DNA of 10,063 nucleotides from an uncultured Saprospiraceae bacterium. Its GTDB lineage: Bacteria > Bacteroidota > Bacteroidia > Chitinophagales > Saprospiraceae. Both the position numbers and the translations under genes were made by a program. Under the pieces are notes generated by a model. It had not been told where the DNA came from. It saw nothing but the letters and a program-made list of their open reading frames with translations, and ran no database searches. Of this stretch, positions 6,234 to 10,063 are shown in pieces. The stretch is taken from assembly GCA_937942465.1 (NCBI GenBank), contig CALDEO010000279.1:1-10063 (forward strand). Reading direction: 5' to 3'. Positions within the stretch are counted from its first letter, which is position 1, and each line of letters starts with the position of its first letter.

Positions 6234-8012
6234 CTATCTGTTTCTAGATTTTTTTACATTAAATTTTAGTAAAAAGTAGATACATACCGCTGATATCAAT
6301 GCATAAATAGAAGCGTTGAAATATGCTGCATACAGAATACTGCCAATCATAAATAAGAACGTAAACGTACCTAGAGTACCAAGTGATGCTGATAGTACAT
6401 TTGTACCTAGTGAGTTTTGGTTTTCTTCTGTACTTATAGCGCTACTAGTCGTGGTCTTAAATTTATTCCAATACTTGCCACTTGGTTTTACAGCGTTGTA
6501 ATACTTTCTAAGTGTATCATCGTCCTCAGGTTGTGTTAAATAGGTTACGCTGAGCCAAACCAAAGTAGTAGCAACTACAACAAAAACGAAATGATACTCT
6601 GGGGCAATCAGGTTACGGAGAAAATCATCGTACTGAATAAGCAATGTGAATACACCAGAAAATATCATCGCAGATATTTCGCTCCAAATATTAATTCTCC
6701 ACCAAAACCATCTTAATATAAATATGGACCCAGTACCTGCACCAAACATGATGATGATATCAAATATCTGTTTCGCGTTCTTTAATGATAATGCAAAAAA
6801 TAGTGATAGTATAACAAGTACAACTGTTGTGAGTCTTCCGACAAGTACAAGTCTTTTTTCTGAGTGATCGCCACCCCAATATTTTTTATATACATCAAAT
6901 ACAATGTACGAGGCACCCCAGTTGAGATGCGTTGATATCGTACTCATGTATGCTGCTATCAATGACGCTAGTACAAGTCCGAGTAGCCCATGAGGAAGCA
7001 TGGATAACATTGCTGGGTAAGCAAGGTCATGTCCTATGATATCTGAGGAGATATTAGGGAAAGCTGCTTGTATAGAATCAAGATCGGGGAATACGATCAG
7101 ACTTGCCAATGCTATTAATATCCAAGGCCAAGGTCGTAATGCGTAATGTGCAATATTGAAGAATAGGGTAGCTCCTAGTGCATGATTTTCATCTTTGGCT
7201 GCAAGCATACGTTGTGCGACATATCCGCCACCACCGGGCTCTGAGCCTGGGTACCAAGATGCCCACCACTGTACTGATAGCGGTATGATCAATACCATCA
7301 TCAATTCTTTTGTATTGCTAAAGTCAGGAAAGAAGTCTATTTTGGAGGCTACATTTTTATGAGTGATTAGATTGTTGAGCGATCCTATTTCTGGCATTTG
7401 TACGATCACTATTGCAGCACCTACAGAGCCGATCATGGCTATTATGAATAAGATGAAGTCTGTAAGTACAACACCTCTTAATCCACCTAGTACACTGAAT
7501 ATTACGGTGATTGTAGTAGCAATACCTATAGTTTGTATGGGACTCCAGTCTAGCATAACACCACCTACCTTTATTGCTGCCAGCATGACCCCACTCATAG
7601 CGAGTACATTGAATATGACTCCAAGGTACAATGCTCTGAATGCTCTTAAAAGAGAAGCTCCCTTGCCACTATAACGAAGTTCATAGAAGCCTAAATCGGT
7701 TTCTAATCCAGATTTTCTCCATAGTCTAGCATATACAAATACAGTTAACATTCCCGTAAGGAGAAAAACCCACCATGCCCAGTTGCCAGAGACTCCTTTC
7801 TGTCTTACAAGGTCAGTCACGAGATTGGGAGTATCGGTTGAGAATGTCGTTGCAACCATCGAAATACCTAATAACCACCAAGGCATATTTCTACCTGACA
7901 AAAAATATTGTGATGCATCTTTTCCAGAAGTTCTAGAAGCATAGATACCGATGCTCATCGTGATGAGCAATACAATGATTATTATTCCAATGTCGAGTGA
8001 TGATAAAGCCAT
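6234..8012 (-). CDS. Sodium:solute symporter (SSS family)
   Basis: Polytopic inner-membrane protein of 592 residues that should use the sodium gradient to import a small solute. Family marks: an N-terminal membrane helix (about 6-26) followed by SQYFLSGRNMPWWLLGISM at 34-52, a helix-rich body, VLGGLRGVVLTDFIL at 174-188 and GGGGYVAQRMLAAKDENHA at 260-278. AAYMSTISTHLNWGASY at 353-369 aligns with the Na2-site helix, with S357 and T358 in the place of the paired Ser residues that bind sodium in SGLT-type proteins. About 13-15 membrane helices are likely. The C-terminal part has a hydrophilic stretch (about 492-540, LTQPEDDDTLRKYY onward) before a last pair of helices, a layout common in Bacteroidota members. 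The substrate cannot be read off: sugars, amino acids, sialic acid and others are all moved by this family. The ATG at 8012 directly precedes the first helix. Confidence 0.93.
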   Translation of the reverse strand: MALSSLDIGIIIIVLLITMSIGIYASRTSGKDASQYFLSGRNMPWWLLGISMVATTFSTDTPNLVTDLVRQKGVSGNWAWWVFLLTGMLTVFVYARLWRKSGLETDLGFYELRYSGKGASLLRAFRALYLGVIFNVLAMSGVMLAAIKVGGVMLDWSPIQTIGIATTITVIFSVLGGLRGVVLTDFILFIIAMIGSVGAAIVIVQMPEIGSLNNLITHKNVASKIDFFPDFSNTKELMMVLIIPLSVQWWASWYPGSEPGGGGYVAQRMLAAKDENHALGATLFFNIAHYALRPWPWILIALASLIVFPDLDSIQAAFPNISSDIIGHDLAYPAMLSMLPHGLLGLVLASLIAAYMSTISTHLNWGASYIVFDVYKKYWGGDHSEKRLVLVGRLTTVVLVILSLFFALSLKNAKQIFDIIIMFGAGTGSIFILRWFWWRINIWSEISAMIFSGVFTLLIQYDDFLRNLIAPEYHFVFVVVATTLVWLSVTYLTQPEDDDTLRKYYNAVKPSGKYWNKFKTTTSSAISTEENQNSLGTNVLSASLGTLGTFTFLFMIGSILYAAYFNASIYALISAVCIYFLLKFNVKKSRNR

Positions 8013-8089
8013 ATTGCAATATAAAGTGTCTGAAAGATTTGAAATTACACATTAATACGGATTCATTAATACTAACGGCCTTGAATCCT

Positions 8090-8097
8090 TATCTTTG
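8090..8097 (+). promoter_or_regulatory. Bacteroidota -7 element upstream of ribA
   Basis: TATCTTTG is a perfect TAnnTTTG match. The predicted transcript start is near 8101, about 12 bases before the ATG of a 21-codon ORF (8114) and about 80 bases before the ribA GTG. No good -33 element is visible at the usual distance, so this is a moderate call. Confidence 0.5.
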
Positions 8098-8113
8098 AGC
8101 TTAGAATTAAATA

Positions 8114-8179
8114 ATGAAGCGTTACACTCAACAATGGTTCGCTTTATATGGTTATAGTGTGAATACAAAAACTCAATAA
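8114..8179 (+). CDS. Possible 21-codon leader ORF abutting ribA
   Basis: An ATG 17 bases after the -7 element opens a frame of 21 codons, beginning MKRYTQQWFALYGYS and ending with TAA at 8177-8179, directly before the ribA GTG at 8180. It is in the same frame as ribA, so only that TAA separates them. It could be a leader peptide whose termination feeds re-initiation at ribA, a remnant of an N-terminal extension, or coincidence. The peptide shows no run of one amino acid that would suggest classic attenuation, and I do not recognise it. Confidence 0.3.
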   Translation: MKRYTQQWFALYGYSVNTKTQ

Positions 8180-8758
8180 GTGAAAATACAAGTAAAGTCA
8201 TTACTTCCTACAGCTTATGGAACATTCGATATTGTTATATTTTCGGATGACCCTAATGATGCGATTCCACATTTTGTATTGATGCATCCAGAGATGGATA
8301 AGACCAAGCCAATAAGTCTAAGGATACATTCTGAATGCCTCACAGGTGATTTGTTGAGTTCTACTAAGTGTGATTGTGGAGAGCAATTATCGGAGTCTCT
8401 ACGCATCATATCTGAAGACAAAGGAGCCTTGATATATCTACGTCAAGAGGGTAGAGGGATCGGTTTGATCAATAAGCTGAAAGCGTATAATCTTCAAGAT
8501 GAGGGATTAAATACGATCGATGCTAATATACACCTAGGATTTGAGGCAGATGAAAGGCATTATGATATAGCGATAGAGATGTTAAAAACATTGAAGATCA
8601 ATCAGATAAAATTGATAACTAATAATCCTGAAAAAATCAAAGAGATGGATGATAGTGTTATTGACTTAGTGGGTAGAATTCCGATTATTATTAAGCCTGG
8701 TGATCGTAACAAGGATTATCTTGATGTGAAGAAGGACTTAATGGGGCATCTCTTATAG
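8180..8758 (+). CDS. ribA: GTP cyclohydrolase II
   Basis: Cytoplasmic zinc enzyme that opens GTP to 2,5-diamino-6-ribosylamino-4(3H)-pyrimidinone 5'-phosphate, the first committed step of riboflavin synthesis. At 192 residues it matches stand-alone RibA (about 196 in E. coli); there is no fused DHBP synthase (RibB) half. HSECLTGDLLSSTKCDCG carries the zinc ligands C53, C64 and C66. RQEGRGIGL lies at 88-96, Y103 and R126 (FEADERHY) correspond to the E. coli active-site Y105 and R128, TNNPEK is at 147-152, and the protein ends in the typical MGHLL. The start is GTG: a TAA stop lies directly upstream in frame, and the next in-frame ATG (M35) would remove the conserved LLPTAYGTF near the N-terminus. 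The next gene follows after 20 bases, probably on the same transcript. Confidence 0.96.
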   Translation: MKIQVKSLLPTAYGTFDIVIFSDDPNDAIPHFVLMHPEMDKTKPISLRIHSECLTGDLLSSTKCDCGEQLSESLRIISEDKGALIYLRQEGRGIGLINKLKAYNLQDEGLNTIDANIHLGFEADERHYDIAIEMLKTLKINQIKLITNNPEKIKEMDDSVIDLVGRIPIIIKPGDRNKDYLDVKKDLMGHLL

Positions 8759-8778
8759 TATCGAATTACGTTTTTATC

Positions 8779-9135
8779 ATGGATATAGAATCAATCAGAT
8801 TATTTTGCTTAGAGAAAGCAGCAACAACAGAAAGCTTTCCATTTGATGAGCAGACTTTAGTATTTAAAGTTGCGGGTAAGATGTTTGCCTTGACTTCATT
8901 GTCACGGGAGCCGTTGCAGATCAATCTCAAATGTGATCCAGATAAAGCAGTTTTATTGAGAGAAGATTTCCCAGGGCAGATAATTGAGGGGTATCATATG
9001 AATAAAAAACACTGGAATACAATATTGCTAGATGAAATGGACGGTAAACTACTGACGGAGCTCATCAACCACTCCTATGACTTGGTTGTGAAGTCACTGA
9101 CCAAGAAGGTCAAACTTGAACACGGGTTTATCTAA
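8779..9135 (+). CDS. MmcQ/YjbR family protein
   Basis: Small soluble protein of 118 residues with the family's typical length and motifs: SFPFDEQTLVFKVAGKMFAL at 19-38, INLKCDPDKA at 48-57, GYHMNKKHWNTI at 71-82 and a closing SYDLVVKSL. Members such as E. coli YjbR have a CyaY-like fold and are often labelled DNA-binding; the biochemical role is not settled. It lies 20 bases after ribA on the same strand, so co-transcription is likely, though I know of no functional link with riboflavin synthesis. Its stop is 9 bases from the stop of the convergent MBL gene, with no strong terminator between them. Confidence 0.92.
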   Translation: MDIESIRLFCLEKAATTESFPFDEQTLVFKVAGKMFALTSLSREPLQINLKCDPDKAVLLREDFPGQIIEGYHMNKKHWNTILLDEMDGKLLTELINHSYDLVVKSLTKKVKLEHGFI

Positions 9136-9144
9136 TCAATACAA

Positions 9145-9999
9145 CTAACGGATTAAGTCTGACATATTTCCTTTAGTATCAATGACCATACGACCTCTAT
9201 CGTTTTTTGTTAGTGTCGCAGCTTCTACTGATCGATCGTGTTCGAATACTAAAATATCTCCACTTTTATAATCTTCAAATAGTGCCGCTTTTTCTGTCAA
9301 TGTATCAAGAGGCCTTACGTCATAACTCATAACATATGGTAGTCCCACATGGCCAGAGCTTGGTATTAAGTCTGCTGTATACAGTATCCTCCTGCCATCC
9401 TCAAGTTGTATAACGGGCAGCATCATGGCTTCTGTATGCCCATATACAAATCGTAGACTGACATGATCAGAAAACTGAATGCCTTCTTCTAAGTCTATAA
9501 ACTTTAAGAGTTTTTGCTCTTTTAGTGGTTGTATGTTTTCCTTTAGAAATGAAGCTCTTTCACGTGCATTAGGATTGCTTGCCCAGTTAAAGTGTTTTTC
9601 ATTTGTCCAGTAGGTGGCATTAGGGTATGTAGGTTGTGGCTTGTCATTACTATCAAAAAATAATGCTCCACCGACATGGTCAAAATGCAAATGAGTCAAT
9701 AGTACATCAGTAATATCCTCTGGTTTATATCCAAGAGCTTGTAGGTCACTTATATACAAGTCTTCGCCGAAAGGCTCAAAATGGGATCTAAATTTAGCAT
9801 CTTGCTTGCTACCGATACCCGTATCTACAAGGATAACTCGATCACCATCATGGATCAATAAAGATCGCATAGACCAAGTACACATATTGTTGTCATCGGG
9901 AGTATTGAGTCGTTGCCACATACTCTTAGGTACAACGCCAAACATTGCTCCTCCGTCCAATTTGAATTTACCTTGCTCTATTGTATGTACTTTCAACAT
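9145..9999 (-). CDS. MBL-fold metallo-hydrolase (lactonase-like)
   Basis: Predicted soluble metallo-beta-lactamase-fold hydrolase of 284 residues with a complete two-metal site. HLHFDH occupies 103-108 (H103, H105, D107, H108), followed by H188 (VYGHTEAM), the bridging D210 (YTADLIPSS) and H254 (VFEHD). ILVDTGIG at 56-63 is the usual second strand-loop. The length and the GHTEA/TADL spacing recall the AHL-lactonase-like and related hydrolase branch, but this superfamily covers many reactions and the substrate cannot be assigned. There is no signal peptide, so it is probably cytoplasmic. The ATG at 9999 sits one base after the stop of a possible upstream frame on the same strand, which suggests an operon that continues beyond the right edge. 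Confidence 0.9.
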   Translation of the reverse strand: MLKVHTIEQGKFKLDGGAMFGVVPKSMWQRLNTPDDNNMCTWSMRSLLIHDGDRVILVDTGIGSKQDAKFRSHFEPFGEDLYISDLQALGYKPEDITDVLLTHLHFDHVGGALFFDSNDKPQPTYPNATYWTNEKHFNWASNPNARERASFLKENIQPLKEQKLLKFIDLEEGIQFSDHVSLRFVYGHTEAMMLPVIQLEDGRRILYTADLIPSSGHVGLPYVMSYDVRPLDTLTEKAALFEDYKSGDILVFEHDRSVEAATLTKNDRGRMVIDTKGNMSDLIR

Positions 10000-10000
10000 G

Positions 10001-10063
10001 CTAAAATCCTATTTTCTTTTTATTACCATCAAGCGATGCTTGAAGGTTTAACATCTTTAAGGC
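10001..10063 (-). CDS. Possible C-terminus of an upstream gene, cut by window edge
   Basis: On the minus strand a frame is open from the window edge for 20 codons, reading ALKMLNLQASLDGNKKKIGF and ending in TAG at 10001-10003, one base before the ATG of the MBL gene. Such tight spacing is typical of operons. A stretch this short can be open by chance, and I do not recognise the peptide. Confidence 0.35.
   Translation of the reverse strand, partial: ALKMLNLQASLDGNKKKIGF
10025..10047. repeat. Imperfect inverted repeat near the right edge
   Basis: ACC-A-TCAAGC and GCTTGA-A-GGT pair around a 3-base loop (GAT), with one A:A mismatch in a 10-base arm. There is no T-run directly after the stem on the minus strand, so it is a poor terminator; it could be an operator upstream of the MBL gene or a chance palindrome inside the end of a coding frame. 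Confidence 0.3.

Noticed and set aside
7363..7674. Plus-strand 103-codon open frame inside the symporter gene
   Set aside because: It lies wholly antisense to conserved SSS membrane helices. Its hydrophobic, Thr/Pro/Ile-rich translation is what the complement of such codons gives.
9136..9165. Possible bidirectional terminator between the convergent MmcQ/YjbR and MBL genes
   Set aside because: Only a 5-base TAATC/GATTA pairing with a long loop could be found, with no proper T-run on either side.

Overview
The window looks like ordinary chromosomal DNA from a Bacteroidota bacterium. Four things point there: an AT-rich composition; perfect copies of the Bacteroidota -7 promoter element (TAnnTTTG) in front of several genes, with no clear Shine-Dalgarno sites; a SPOR protein carrying the HU-CCDC81 domains typical of that phylum; and an SSS transporter and a lipoprotein di-heme peroxidase of the types common there. 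I cannot name a genus. No rRNA, tRNA, CRISPR array, insertion sequence or phage gene is visible.

Layout. (1) Positions 1-2979, minus strand, read right to left: hemL (glutamate-1-semialdehyde aminomutase, tetrapyrrole synthesis), then a sensor histidine kinase, then an OmpR-type response regulator that overlaps the kinase by 4 bases (ATGA) and runs off the left edge. (2) Positions 3090-4320, plus strand, divergent from hemL: a good promoter and a TTG-started membrane protein with two HU-CCDC81 domains at its N-terminus and a SPOR domain at its C-terminus. (3) Positions 4321-4666: no intact gene; it holds a possible broken short ORF and a strong minus-strand terminator. (4) Positions 4667-8012, minus strand: a large sodium:solute symporter and, downstream after 223 bases, a lipoprotein di-heme cytochrome-c peroxidase with its own promoter element. 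(5) Positions 8090-9135, plus strand: a promoter element, a 21-codon ORF that ends exactly where the GTG start of ribA begins, ribA (GTP cyclohydrolase II), and an MmcQ/YjbR-family gene 20 bases later. (6) Positions 9145-10063, minus strand: an MBL-fold hydrolase, convergent with the previous unit, and possibly the last 20 codons of a gene upstream of it.

How the genes fit together. Kinase and regulator form one two-component system. hemL may share their transcript, and tetrapyrrole synthesis, heme-dependent peroxide removal and riboflavin synthesis are all cofactor or redox functions, but nothing in the sequence proves they are co-regulated. The rest is a mosaic of short independent transcription units.

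I found no clear undescribed system. The points most worth a second look are the HU-CCDC81/SPOR protein, the 21-codon ORF abutting ribA, the very short distance between the hemL promoter element and its start codon, and the interrupted ORF at 4337-4549.
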